From Lacticaseibacillus zhaodongensis (lineage in GTDB: Bacteria; Bacillota; Bacilli; Lactobacillales; Lactobacillaceae): DNA of 64,000 bases. Position numbers and translations under genes: made by a program. Numbering within the stretch: position 1 is the stretch's first letter; each line of letters begins with the position of its first letter. The stretch is from positions 1 through 64,000 of the forward strand of contig NZ_BLBG01000007.1 in the NCBI RefSeq assembly GCF_009687905.1. The letters are read 5' to 3'. The notes below the pieces were generated by a model that was given only the letters and a program-made list of their open reading frames with translations, made no database searches and was not told the DNA's origin. Shown here piece by piece: positions 25,804-34,172 of the stretch.

Positions 25804-26127
25804 TTGGACAGTCAACTTAAGAAGGGTCTAGTTGAGTACAGCGTGCTGGCAACCTTGCGGCACGGTGATTCATACGGCTACCAAATCATTAAGGATTCAC
25901 CAGCACTACTGGGGCTGACCCAATCCACGCTTTACCCGATTTTGAAACGCCTGGAAACTGACGGGCGCGTTAGCACTTATAGCCAAACCCACAACGGGCG
26001 GGAACGCAAATACTACCACGTCACGGAGCAGGGCAAGCAGAGCATCACGCAGTTTCTCGCTGACTGGGAACAGCTAGAAACAATCCACGCGTATATTCAG
26101 AGGAGCGAACAAAATGAAGAAGAGTGA
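25804..26127 (+). CDS. PadR-family transcriptional regulator
   Basis: 107 residues: LDSQLKKGLVEYSVLATLRHGDSYGYQII and LTQSTLYPILKRLETDGRV form the winged helix of PadR, followed by a short dimerisation helix. I choose TTG 25804, placed just after a long SD match GGGGTGATC; the longer frame from 25771 has no site. PadR proteins repress and here open an operon with a DUF1700 protein, a common arrangement in which the regulator senses envelope-active drugs. The last 14 bases overlap the next gene. Confidence 0.88.
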   Translation: MDSQLKKGLVEYSVLATLRHGDSYGYQIIKDSPALLGLTQSTLYPILKRLETDGRVSTYSQTHNGRERKYYHVTEQGKQSITQFLADWEQLETIHAYIQRSEQNEEE

Positions 26128-26731
26128 TTTTGATATCAGGCTACGGACCGGGCTGCAGGGTTACGTGGCACCGGCGGAAGTGGACCGCATCGTCGCTTAT
26201 TACGACGAAATGTTATTAGACACGATGGAAGACGGTACTTCCGAGGATGATGCCGTCGCCCAACTTGGTGATCCGGGCACCATCGTCTACGATGCGATTG
26301 CCGCCGGGACTGGTCAAAGTGCAACGTGGACTGCGCCAAACCCGCAGCCACTTTGGCACCGCAAGTTGAACTGGCCGGTGATCATCCTACTGGTTATCGG
26401 GTCCCCGCTCTGGGGCAGCATCCTCCTCGCCGGCTTGGGCGTGCTACTCGCGGCGGAAATTTGTCTTTGGTGCATCCCCTTCACCGGCTTATGCCTTGCC
26501 GGTGGTTTCGGTTTCGGCGGCATTATTGCCATCTGCGCCAGTCCCTTCGCCTTCATCCACGCGCCATTCATGGGCTTGAGCGACTTCGGCGTCGGTATCG
26601 CCCTCTGTGGTGTTGCCATCATTGCTGGCTACGTGACCTACAAACTTGGCAGCTGGTTCCTGCAGGCGCACACCCTACTTTGGCACTGGCTGAGCAAACA
26701 GTTCACTGACAGAAAGGTGGCTCTAGCATGA
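26114..26731 (+). CDS. DUF1700 membrane protein (PadR partner)
   Basis: 205 residues. N-terminal cytosolic helical domain (1-75) with YYDEMLLDTMEDGTSEDDAVAQLGDPGTI, the DUF1700/HAAS signature, followed by four transmembrane helices with Gly-rich loops (GGFGFGGIIAI). HAAS domains interact with the PadR partner. Overlaps the PadR gene by 14 bases and the next small gene by ATGA, so the three are translationally coupled. Function in membrane stress is inferred from context only. Confidence 0.88.
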   Translation: MKKSDFDIRLRTGLQGYVAPAEVDRIVAYYDEMLLDTMEDGTSEDDAVAQLGDPGTIVYDAIAAGTGQSATWTAPNPQPLWHRKLNWPVIILLVIGSPLWGSILLAGLGVLLAAEICLWCIPFTGLCLAGGFGFGGIIAICASPFAFIHAPFMGLSDFGVGIALCGVAIIAGYVTYKLGSWFLQAHTLLWHWLSKQFTDRKVALA

Positions 26732-26889
26732 GGCATTTAACAAGCGGGCGCTTCGCAGCCCTCAAAATTGGCTTTAGTTTGCTGGCTGCAGGCATCGTCA
26801 TCGCACTCTTAGGCTTCGCACTGAGCGGCTTCAATGGTGCGGCCTACACCGACCACGGCCACTGGTATGACATTGTGCAGTTCAATTAA
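26728..26889 (+). CDS. 53-residue membrane peptide, likely truncated DUF4097-type third gene
   Basis: ATG 26728 overlaps the DUF1700 stop as ATGA. The product begins MRHLTSGRFAALKIGFSLLA, has one transmembrane helix (AAGIVIALLGFALSG) and ends TDHGHWYDIVQFN. In other Firmicutes this operon position holds a DUF4097 beta-strand protein whose N-terminus looks just like this: a helix followed by an aromatic strand. Only the stump is present here, and the terminator follows after 11 bases. It may be a real micro-protein or the remnant of a truncated gene. Confidence 0.65.
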   Translation: MRHLTSGRFAALKIGFSLLAAGIVIALLGFALSGFNGAAYTDHGHWYDIVQFN

Positions 26890-26900
26890 ACAAAACAACA

Positions 26901-26931
26901 AAAACCCACATGCGTGCTGCATGTGGGTTTT
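26901..26931. terminator. bidirectional terminator after the PadR operon
   Basis: AAAACCCACATGC / GCATGTGGGTTTT with a five-base loop, between the PadR operon and the convergent alcohol dehydrogenase gene. Confidence 0.9.
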
Positions 26932-26968
26932 GCTGTACCTATGCGGATTTATAGCCCCTGGCACTAAA

Positions 26969-28021
26969 TTACTTGCTAACGACCAATAGTGACTTAATAG
27001 CTTCGCGCTTGTCCATTGCCTCGTAAGCTTCCTGAACATGATCGAGGTCGAAGGACTTGGTGAATACCTTCCCGGGATGGATCTCACCCTGCAAAACTGC
27101 GTCCAGCAGGCGGGCGCGGTCGTCAGTTGTCACTGAGGCGATCCCGCCGCGCAGACCAATGTTGCGCCAGAAGAGTTTGTTAGTGTTCATTTCGGCCTTC
27201 TGCGGAATCCCGACCCGGCCAACAACCGCACCAGGACGGGCAACCTGCAGCGCTGTGTCAACAGACTGCTCGGTGCCGACACACTCGACGACAGCGTCCG
27301 CACCGGCATTATTAGTCAGCTCCATGACCTTGGCGATGGCGGCATCCCCGCGTTCGGAAACGATGTCGGTAGCGCCGAATTCTTTGGCCATCTGCGCCCG
27401 ATCTTCGTGGTGACTCATCGCAATGATGCGCTTAGCACCAAGCAGCTTGGCGCCAATCACCCCACACAGACCAACGGCACCGTCCCCAACAACGACTGCC
27501 GTGTCGCCAGGCTTAACTTCGGCGGTAGCAGCGGCGTGGTAGCCGGTCGCCATGACGTCGGACAGGGTGAGCAGGTCGTTCAGCTGTTCATCCGTGTAGT
27601 CTTCAGGCTGACCAGGAATTTTGACCAATGCCCAGTTAGCGTTAACGAAGCGCAAGTACTCGGCCTGGTAGCCAGTTGGTTCGCCAGCGTCCGGTACGTT
27701 CATGCAGTCGCCATCGAAACCAGCCAGGCAAGCGGCACAGTGCCCGCAACCATGGGTGAAGGGCGCAATTACGAAGTCGCCGGGCTTAACGTTAGTGACG
27801 TCCTTACCGACAGACTCAACGACCCCGATTGCCTCATGGCCGACCGCAACGTTGCCGGCGCGCTTACTGATGCCGCGGAACCACCACAAATCTGATCCGC
27901 AAACACAGGCGCGGACGATTTTGAGCACGGCATCGCCAGGGTCCTTAATTGTTGGCTTGGGCAAGTTCTGCGCCTCCACCTTGCCTGGTTCGATGAATAC
28001 TGCTGTCTTTGATGTTGCCAT
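26969..28021 (-). CDS. zinc-dependent alcohol dehydrogenase
   Basis: 350 residues, medium-chain dehydrogenase. Catalytic zinc ligands: CVCGSDLWW and GHEAIGVV; structural zinc cysteines in GCGHCAACLAGFDGDC; Rossmann glycines VVGDGAVGLCGV near residue 175. It oxidises alcohols or reduces aldehydes with NAD(P)(H) in the cytosol. ATG 28021 follows GAGGAGGAAACAATTT. It stands alone under a MerR-type promoter, which fits a role in clearing reactive aldehydes. Confidence 0.9.
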   Translation of the reverse strand: MATSKTAVFIEPGKVEAQNLPKPTIKDPGDAVLKIVRACVCGSDLWWFRGISKRAGNVAVGHEAIGVVESVGKDVTNVKPGDFVIAPFTHGCGHCAACLAGFDGDCMNVPDAGEPTGYQAEYLRFVNANWALVKIPGQPEDYTDEQLNDLLTLSDVMATGYHAAATAEVKPGDTAVVVGDGAVGLCGVIGAKLLGAKRIIAMSHHEDRAQMAKEFGATDIVSERGDAAIAKVMELTNNAGADAVVECVGTEQSVDTALQVARPGAVVGRVGIPQKAEMNTNKLFWRNIGLRGGIASVTTDDRARLLDAVLQGEIHPGKVFTKSFDLDHVQEAYEAMDKREAIKSLLVVSK

Positions 28022-28071
28022 AAATTGTTTCCTCCTCAATCAATTAGGGACGAATTACTATCACTACATCT

Positions 28072-28102
28072 AGAATACCCCTTAGAGTCCACTCTAAGGC
28101 AA
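28072..28102 (-). promoter_or_regulatory. MerR-type promoter with 19-bp spacer and palindromic operator
   Basis: On the minus strand: TTGCCT (28097-28102), 19-nt spacer, TATTCT (28072-28077). The spacer is filled by the perfect dyad CTTAGAGTCCACTCTAAG (28081-28098). An over-long 19-bp spacer with a dyad between -35 and -10 is the hallmark of MerR-family activation; AdhR/NmlR-type regulators use CTTnnAGT..ACTnnAAG-like sites in front of aldehyde-detoxifying dehydrogenases. The regulator gene is not in the window. Confidence 0.75.
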
Positions 28103-28123
28103 GGGCTAGTGCCAAAATTGTAC

Positions 28124-30670
28124 TTATTTCTGGGTGGTAACACCGAAGCGGGCAAAATGTTCCGCCAGATACTTGGCAGTGCTCCCCTGACCAGCAGCAG
28201 CTACGGCTTGCGGCGTCCCGCTCGCCACAATTTGGCCACCCTCACTGCCACCGCCCGGACCCATATCAAGCAAGTAATCGGCGTTCGCAATCACATCCAG
28301 ATCATGTTCAATTGCGAGCACCGTCCCGCCCTGATCCAGCAGCCCCTGGAAAACGGCGAGCAAAACCTGGACGTCCAGCGGGTGCAGGCCCACTGACGGT
28401 TCATCAAACACAAACAAAGTGCCGGCTTGCTTGCGCCCCATGTGCGCGGTCAACTTGAGGCGCTGCGCCTCGCCGCCAGACAGGGTTGGCGTGCTTTCAC
28501 CCAGGTGCAGGTAGCCCAAGCCCATGTCATGCAGGATCTGTAAGGTCGCCGCAATCCCCTTCTCATCCTTAAACACCGGTAACGCTGCGTTCACGGAGAG
28601 GTCCAAAATATCGGCGATGGAGTAGTCGTGCCACTTAACGCGCAGCACTTCCGGATTGTAGCGCCGGCCATGGCAGGTCGGGCACTCCTGCTGCATGTCG
28701 GGCAGGTACTGAATATCCAGGTTGATCTGCCCGGTCCCGCCACAAGTTGGGCAGGCGCCGGCAGCCACGTTATAGGAAAAACTGCTGGTGGTGTAACCGA
28801 ACTCCTTAGCGGCAGGCTGCTGCGCGTATAGCTGACGCAACTTGTCCAGAATGTCAGTATAAGTCGCAACCGTCGAGCGGACGTTTTTGCCAACGGGGGT
28901 GGCATCAATGGTCACGACCCGCTTGAGGCCGCCACGCTGAATTTGCGCAACGTAATCCGGTGCGGGCTGCGTCTTGGTCGCGGTCAGGCCGGGAATTAGG
29001 GCGTCCAGAATCAGCGTCGACTTACCGGCTCCGGAAAAACCAGAAACCACGCTGAAGGCATGGACCGGAAAACTAGCCGTCAGGTCATGCAAGTTGAAGC
29101 GGTCGCTAACCCGCACACCGTACTGCTTGGCTGCGGCGAGCTCCTCCTGGCTGCGCTGCGGCCGCACGATCAGCTTGCCGCTGCCGGTCAGAAACGGGGC
29201 AATCAAACTGCTTGGCGCCTGCGCAATAGCCGTTGGGGTGCCCTGGTTGACCAACTCACCACCGCGTTCACCGGCGTCCGGGCCAATTTCCAACACCGTG
29301 TCCGCCGCCGCAATAATGGTTGGGTCATGGTCAACTACCACTACGGAATTACCCTGCGCGACCAAGCCGTGCATAACGTCGATCAGACCCTGCACGTTGG
29401 CCGCGTGCAAACCGATTGACGGCTCATCCAGAACGTAGAGCACCCCCGTCGTCTTGGTCCGCAAGGTACGGCTGAGCTGAATTCGCTGCAGTTCACCAGT
29501 CGACAGGCTCGCGCCCGCACGGCCGATGCTGAGATAACCCAGCCCAAGTTCCAGCAGGGGCCGCAGAATCTGCTCCAGCTCGGACAAAATGTCTTCAGCT
29601 AGTTCCTGCATGTCGGTCGGCAACCATTCGTAAACCTTAGGAATGAACTCCTTCAGCTCACTGAGGGTCAGGTCGCTCACTTCAGCGATGTTCTTCCCGG
29701 CCAGCAGCTGGTGCAAAAGTTCAGGCCGGAACCGACTGCCGTGACAGACGGGGTAGGTACCGAAGCGGTAGAAGCGGCTCAGCCGGGCGATGGCCCGCTC
29801 GTTAGTCGTGGTGGCCATGCTGTCGGTCACCGCGGCGCGGGCGTTTTCAAACTGGGCGTTATCCATGTGGAAAATTTTGCCGCTCTTGCTCGGAATATTG
29901 ATCGCATACTTCTTGCGCGGACCGTTCCAAACGATGTCCTGCTGTTCCTGGGGCAGATCCTGGAACGGGGTGTCGATGTCGATGCCCATCTGCTGGACAA
30001 CAATGTGCATGAAGTTGCGCCCGGGCAGCCGCCAGGAAGCAACGGCGCCCTCCCGAATCGTCTTGCTGGGGTCGGGAATCAGCCGGTCGTCCGCCAGCGT
30101 TTGCGCAAGCCCAGTCCCACCGCAATTTTTGCAAGCACCGGCTGCGTTGAACGCAAAATCCTCGGCGCTAAAGGCCATGAACTGCACGCCGCACTCCGGA
30201 CAAGTAATTTGCCCCATGCCGCTACCCGGTTTGTTCGGCAGGTCCATTGCTTGGGCGATTGCCCGACTCGGCGGCAACTGGTGCCCGTTCGGACAGCGCA
30301 CCGAGCCCAGCCGGGAAAAGGCGAGCCGCAAGACGTTGAGCGCCTCGGTGCTGGTGCCCACCGTTGAGCGGTTCCCCGGCACGCTGGGGCGCTGGCGCAG
30401 CGCGATGGCACTAGGAATGTGGTCAATGTCATCAACGTCCGGCTTGCCCGTCTGGCCGAGGCGCCGGCGCGTGTAGGTGGACAACGCACTCACGTAGCGG
30501 CGCATCCCCTCGGCGTACAGAACGCCCATCGCCAGCGATGACTTTCCGGAACCCGACCGCCCTGTGATTGCGACCAACTGGTGCAACGGAATGTCGACAT
30601 TCAGGTTCTTCAAATTGTTCACCCGTGCCCCACGCACGCGAATATATTGTGGAATCGTGCTATTATGCAT
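28124..30670 (-). CDS. UvrA-like ABC ATPase (class lacking the UvrB-binding domain)
   Basis: 848 residues, about 100 shorter than UvrA. Two ABC halves: ITGRSGSGKSSLAMGVLYAEG and SGFSGAGKSTLILDALIPG (Walker A); signatures SLSTGELQRIQLSR and LSGGEAQRLKL; Walker B YVLDEPSIGLHA and FVFDEPSVGLHP. Zinc modules CPECG..CKNCGGTG and CPTCGGTG..CPTCHGRRY are kept. The region that binds UvrB is missing, as in the drug-resistance paralogues (DrrC-like), so it probably protects DNA from intercalators rather than doing normal nucleotide excision. ATG 30670 follows GGGGAGACGAACTTAC. Confidence 0.85.
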   Translation of the reverse strand: MHNSTIPQYIRVRGARVNNLKNLNVDIPLHQLVAITGRSGSGKSSLAMGVLYAEGMRRYVSALSTYTRRRLGQTGKPDVDDIDHIPSAIALRQRPSVPGNRSTVGTSTEALNVLRLAFSRLGSVRCPNGHQLPPSRAIAQAMDLPNKPGSGMGQITCPECGVQFMAFSAEDFAFNAAGACKNCGGTGLAQTLADDRLIPDPSKTIREGAVASWRLPGRNFMHIVVQQMGIDIDTPFQDLPQEQQDIVWNGPRKKYAINIPSKSGKIFHMDNAQFENARAAVTDSMATTTNERAIARLSRFYRFGTYPVCHGSRFRPELLHQLLAGKNIAEVSDLTLSELKEFIPKVYEWLPTDMQELAEDILSELEQILRPLLELGLGYLSIGRAGASLSTGELQRIQLSRTLRTKTTGVLYVLDEPSIGLHAANVQGLIDVMHGLVAQGNSVVVVDHDPTIIAAADTVLEIGPDAGERGGELVNQGTPTAIAQAPSSLIAPFLTGSGKLIVRPQRSQEELAAAKQYGVRVSDRFNLHDLTASFPVHAFSVVSGFSGAGKSTLILDALIPGLTATKTQPAPDYVAQIQRGGLKRVVTIDATPVGKNVRSTVATYTDILDKLRQLYAQQPAAKEFGYTTSSFSYNVAAGACPTCGGTGQINLDIQYLPDMQQECPTCHGRRYNPEVLRVKWHDYSIADILDLSVNAALPVFKDEKGIAATLQILHDMGLGYLHLGESTPTLSGGEAQRLKLTAHMGRKQAGTLFVFDEPSVGLHPLDVQVLLAVFQGLLDQGGTVLAIEHDLDVIANADYLLDMGPGGGSEGGQIVASGTPQAVAAAGQGSTAKYLAEHFARFGVTTQK

Positions 30671-30825
30671 GTAAGTTCGTCTCCCCTTCGTCAAGAAAGC
30701 GCGGGCGGTTAATCCGCGTCGTTTAGCTCAAGTATAGCGCTGGCGGGGACCCGAGCCAAAAGGCAGCCAGCTCGATTTGACCGCTAACCACACCCAATAT
30801 TAATCAACCGTTAGGAGTAAAAGTC

Positions 30826-31571
30826 ATGGCAGAAATTGATCAATCAGCATTACAGCACCGGTCCATCCGGCGATTTAAAGATGAAGCCCTCAGCGAGGCC
30901 CAATTAAGCGAGCTTGAAAACGTCGCCCAGGCCAGTGCCACCAGCAAGTTCATGCAGCAGTTTTCTCTGATTCGCATCAGCAATCCCGCCCTGTTAAAGG
31001 CAATTGCTGCCGTGACCACCTACGATTTTGTCGCTGGCCCGGCCAGTTGTACGTCTTCGTACTCGACCAAGCGCGCAACGTGCAGCTGGTCCAAAGTAGC
31101 GGTGAATCGATCCACCAGCTCACCAACTGGGACGCACTGCTCGGCGGTGTCTTTGACGTCACCATTGCCGCCCAGAACATGCTGAGCGCAGCTGAGCACA
31201 GCGGTTTGGGCGGTGTTTACCTTGGTAGCATCCTGAACGATCCGCAGCGCATGATCGACTTGCTGCACCTGCCGCGCTACACCTTCCCGCTGCTGGGCAT
31301 GAAAATCGGGGTGCCCGCTGAGGATCCGGAAGTTAAGCCACGGCTGCCGCACAAACTAGTGGTCGGAACTGATACTTATCCACCAGTGGATAAAACCGCA
31401 CTGGCAGATTATGATGCGACTGTGCGTAACTATTACGCTAGCCGCAGCTGGAACCAGCGCGACGTCAGCTATACCGAATCAATGGTCGCCCACCTCACCG
31501 CCAGCCTGCACCACCGCGACGAAATCGGCCGGATCTTGGCGGCGCAAGGCTTTGAATTGCCGCAGGACTAA
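30826..31571 (+). pseudogene. NADPH-dependent nitroreductase (NfsA-like), frameshifted
   Basis: The first frame (30826) encodes the nitroreductase N-terminus, QHRSIRRFKDEALSEAQLSEL and SATSKFMQQFSLIRI, up to YDFVAGP; the homology continues in another frame from LYVFVLDQARNVQLV (31047) through AAEHSGLGGVYLGSILND to the end at 31571. One extra base after CC in GGCCCGGCC (about 31040) restores VAGPGQLYVFVLD, so a single-base deletion in a GC run is the simplest cause. Joined, about 248 residues, full length for this FMN enzyme. Start follows GTTAGGAGTAAAAGTC. Either a recent pseudogene or a sequencing error. Confidence 0.85.
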
Positions 31572-31659
31572 GATTACTGCCGCGTTAATTGTCTAAACTC
31601 GTTGTTAATGTCGGTGCTCGCCCCCTGCGAGCACGCAAGCCAAATGGAGGTAAACTATT

Positions 31660-32280
31660 ATGAAAATTATCGTGATTGGCGCCAGTGGCCGCGTTGGCCA
31701 AGAACTTGTTAACGATTTGGAGAAACAGGGGGATGAGGTCGTTGCTGCTTCCCGCCACCCGCAGGACAACGCCGGCGCCAAGCTGCAGCTGGACCTGCAC
31801 GCTGAGGCCAACGAAATTGCGCCGCAGCTAGATGGCTTTGATGCCGTCTACTTCACTGCCGGCTCGCGGGGCAAGGACAACTTGGGGACTGACCTCGACG
31901 GGGCCATCAAAACCATGCAGGCAGCGGAAATGGCGGGCGTTAAACGCTACATCATGCTCAGTGCCGCTTTTGCCCTCGACCGCAGCAAGTGGAATAATCC
32001 TGGCATTGCCGCCATCAAGGATTACTACATCGCTAAGCACTACGCGGACCTGTACCTAGTGCATGAATCTGGCCTGGACTACACAATTTTGCAGCCCGGC
32101 ACCCTGCAAGAACTACCCGCAACCGGGACCACCTCCTTCACCCCTGAAGCCGGAAGCAACACCATCCCCGACGTGGCCGCAGTGCTCGCTGAACTAGCTC
32201 ACGCGGATAACACCATCGGCAAGGTCATCACCATGCACGCTGGTCAGACACCAATCGCGGAGGCGGTCAAAGCAATCTAG
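31660..32280 (+). CDS. NAD(P)-binding Rossmann-fold protein (SDR a5/NmrA-like)
   Basis: 206 residues. IIVIGASGRVGQELVNDL at the N-terminus is the NADP-binding glycine motif of atypical SDRs; AVYFTAGSRGKDNL, MAGVKRYIMLSAAF and LDYTILQPGTLQ follow in the family order; there is no classical YxxxK. Such proteins serve as NAD(P)H sensors or reductases of small substrates. The ATG follows TGGAGGTAAACTATT. Sits between the broken nitroreductase and the lsa-like gene, all oriented alike but with separate signals. Confidence 0.82.
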   Translation: MKIIVIGASGRVGQELVNDLEKQGDEVVAASRHPQDNAGAKLQLDLHAEANEIAPQLDGFDAVYFTAGSRGKDNLGTDLDGAIKTMQAAEMAGVKRYIMLSAAFALDRSKWNNPGIAAIKDYYIAKHYADLYLVHESGLDYTILQPGTLQELPATGTTSFTPEAGSNTIPDVAAVLAELAHADNTIGKVITMHAGQTPIAEAVKAI

Positions 32281-32285
32281 CTTGC

Positions 32286-32315
32286 TTGACAACGCCTGGC
32301 GTTGCGTGGTACAAA
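32286..32315 (+). promoter_or_regulatory. promoter of the Lsa-like gene and its leader
   Basis: Perfect TTGACA (32286-32291), 18-nt spacer, TACAAA (32310-32315), about 280 nt upstream of the start codon, so transcripts carry a long leader. Confidence 0.65.
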
Positions 32316-32333
32316 GTAAGCAACAAATTGAAC

Positions 32334-32359
32334 GGAGGAATCGGCCATTGAAGAACTAA
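32334..32359 (+). other. candidate upstream ORF in the Lsa-like leader
   Basis: GGAGG (32334-32338) is followed nine bases later by TTG AAG AAC TAA, a three-codon leader. A good SD in front of a minimal reading frame upstream of an attenuator is the usual sensor of ribosome-targeting drugs. The start codon is not certain: an ATT one base earlier would open a 60-codon frame instead. Confidence 0.4.
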
Positions 32360-32432
32360 GTAAGTTGTCTGAACATTACGCTAGTTACCCTTTATGGGGC
32401 ATAGTGTGCTGTTTTGACTGCTTGCTTAGACT

Positions 32433-32484
32433 CTCTGGTCGGGTTCCGCAACAATGGGCCCGCAGACTTTCTGGGGCCTTTTTT
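32433..32484 (+). promoter_or_regulatory. transcription attenuator upstream of the Lsa-like gene
   Basis: A terminator stem GGCCC.CAGA / TCTG.GGGCC with a CTT loop and six T (32457-32484) lies between promoter and gene. The upstream segment TCTG..CGGG..CC (from about 32435) can pair with the terminator's left arm (GG..CCCG..CAGA), giving a mutually exclusive antiterminator. This is the layout of ribosome-mediated attenuation in antibiotic-resistance ABC-F genes. Confidence 0.65.
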
Positions 32485-32594
32485 CGTGCCTGCAAAAGTG
32501 CACGGCAGCAAAATCTCCCCAACAAGTAGCCGCAATATCAGCACCCACTAGCGCTGCCAGAACGCAGAGTCGCTCCGCGTTCCAGGAGGCATCC

Positions 32595-34145
32595 ATGTCG
32601 AATATCACAATTAGCAATCTCACCTTCGCCTACCCGGGCCAGGATAATCTTTTCACCAAACAATCACTTCAGCTCGACAGTAGCTGGCACCTCGGACTAA
32701 CGGGTCGCAATGGCCGCGGTAAAACCACCCTGTTGCGCCTGCTGCAGGGCCAGCTGCACGGCAGCAGCGACACGCGGATCGAGTTTCCGGAGGTGCCGAC
32801 CTACTTTCCGCAACCCGTTAGCGACCCGGAGCGCGACGCCTGGGAAGTAGCCAGTGCCATCAGTAACGCGGAATTATGGGAGGTGGAACGGGAACTAGGC
32901 GCGCTTGGCATTGCCGAAGATGCACTCTACCGCCCCTACTCGAGCCTATCGGGCGGGGAACAGACCAAACTGCTGCTGGCCGTCCTGTTCGCCGACCACA
33001 ACGCCTTCCCCTTGATCGACGAACCCACCAACCACTTAGACATTGCCGGCCGCAAACAGGTCGCAGCTTACCTAGCCCGCCAAAAGCGCGGCTACATCGT
33101 CATCGCCCATGACCGCGACTTTCTGGACGCCGCCACGGACCACACCCTCAGCATTGAAAAGCAACAGCTCGTGCTCACACAGGGTAATTTTGGCGCTTAT
33201 GAGCACGCAAAAGCCCGCCGCGACCAGACCGAGGAAGACGAGCAGGCAAAATTACGCAAGGACATCGCCCGCCTCAAGAGCAGTGCCCACGACAAGAAGG
33301 ACTGGGCGCTCAGCCGCGAGAACGACATTCATGGCGACCCACACGTTAAGGGCAGCGGCGGCACTGGCCACTCCGGTTTCGTTACCGCCCGCGCCGCCCG
33401 GATGATGAAAAAGTCCAAGAACCTTGAGCACCGGATGGATAAGCAAATTCACACGGAGGAAGCACTGCTCCAGAACGTTGAACATCTTGACCCACTAGCT
33501 TTGGATTACGAGCCCGATTATCACGAAGTTCTGCTGCGGGTGGCAAATGTCACCCTGCAGTTCGGAAACCAGCCCCTATTTGCCCCCGTCAGCTTCACGG
33601 TCAAACGCGGCGAGCGGGTCGCCCTGGTCGGTCCCAACGGCGCGGGCAAAAGTTCGCTGCTGGCGGCAATTTTGCGGCAAGCACCGGCCAGTAGCACGGT
33701 TACGGGCCAGGACGCCCCAACTTTTGCTGGCACCATTAGTGGCACTATTGACCTCACAGCTGGTGCCCGCCGCGCCCTCGTCCGCCAATTCTACCCGGAC
33801 AACCGCGGCCCGCTACAACGCTTTGCGGCGGCCCGCAAGCTCAATTACCAGGACTTGTTAAACAACCTGCACAAGCTGGGCATGCCCCGCAGCACCTTCA
33901 CCGTCCCGATCGAACAGATGTCAGCCGGCCAACAGAAGAAGGTGGAATTAGCCGCCAGCATGGCCACCAGCGCCGCCTTCTACATCTGGGATGAACCGCT
34001 CAATTATCTGGACGTGTTCAACCAGGACCAGATTGCGGCGGTCATCAAGTCCGTGCAACCGACGATGCTGATCACGGAACACGACCAGCACTTCATTGAC
34101 GCGGTGGCAAGCAAGGTCGTGGAGCTGAAACCAATGCAGCTCTGA
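32595..34145 (+). CDS. Lsa-family ABC-F ribosomal protection protein
   Basis: 516 residues, two ATP cassettes. Cassette 1: GLTGRNGRGKTTLLRLLQGQL, YSSLSGGEQTKLLLAVLF, FPLIDEPTNHLD. Linker about 190-290 with SRENDIHGDPHVKGSGGTGHSG and a charged helix. Cassette 2: LVGPNGAGKSSLLAAIL, IEQMSAGQQKKVELAASMA, YIWDEPLNYLDVFNQDQI. The GRNGRGKTTLLRLLQ, MSAGQ and DEPLNYLDVFNQ motifs are those of Lsa proteins, which remove lincosamides, streptogramin A and pleuromutilins from the ribosome. ATG 32595 follows CCAGGAGGCATCC. Resistance is inferred from family and from the attenuator. Confidence 0.85.
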   Translation: MSNITISNLTFAYPGQDNLFTKQSLQLDSSWHLGLTGRNGRGKTTLLRLLQGQLHGSSDTRIEFPEVPTYFPQPVSDPERDAWEVASAISNAELWEVERELGALGIAEDALYRPYSSLSGGEQTKLLLAVLFADHNAFPLIDEPTNHLDIAGRKQVAAYLARQKRGYIVIAHDRDFLDAATDHTLSIEKQQLVLTQGNFGAYEHAKARRDQTEEDEQAKLRKDIARLKSSAHDKKDWALSRENDIHGDPHVKGSGGTGHSGFVTARAARMMKKSKNLEHRMDKQIHTEEALLQNVEHLDPLALDYEPDYHEVLLRVANVTLQFGNQPLFAPVSFTVKRGERVALVGPNGAGKSSLLAAILRQAPASSTVTGQDAPTFAGTISGTIDLTAGARRALVRQFYPDNRGPLQRFAAARKLNYQDLLNNLHKLGMPRSTFTVPIEQMSAGQQKKVELAASMATSAAFYIWDEPLNYLDVFNQDQIAAVIKSVQPTMLITEHDQHFIDAVASKVVELKPMQL

Positions 34146-34172
34146 AGCCCCTGAAAGGCCGGGCGGTGGGTG

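Noticed and set aside
31030-31050. programmed frameshift in the nitroreductase
   Set aside because: No slippery heptamer, no internal SD or downstream stem; a one-base deletion explains it better.
32347-32529. 60-codon frame from ATT through the Lsa leader
   Set aside because: It runs through the attenuator stem and needs an ATT start; a minimal three-codon frame is the better leader.
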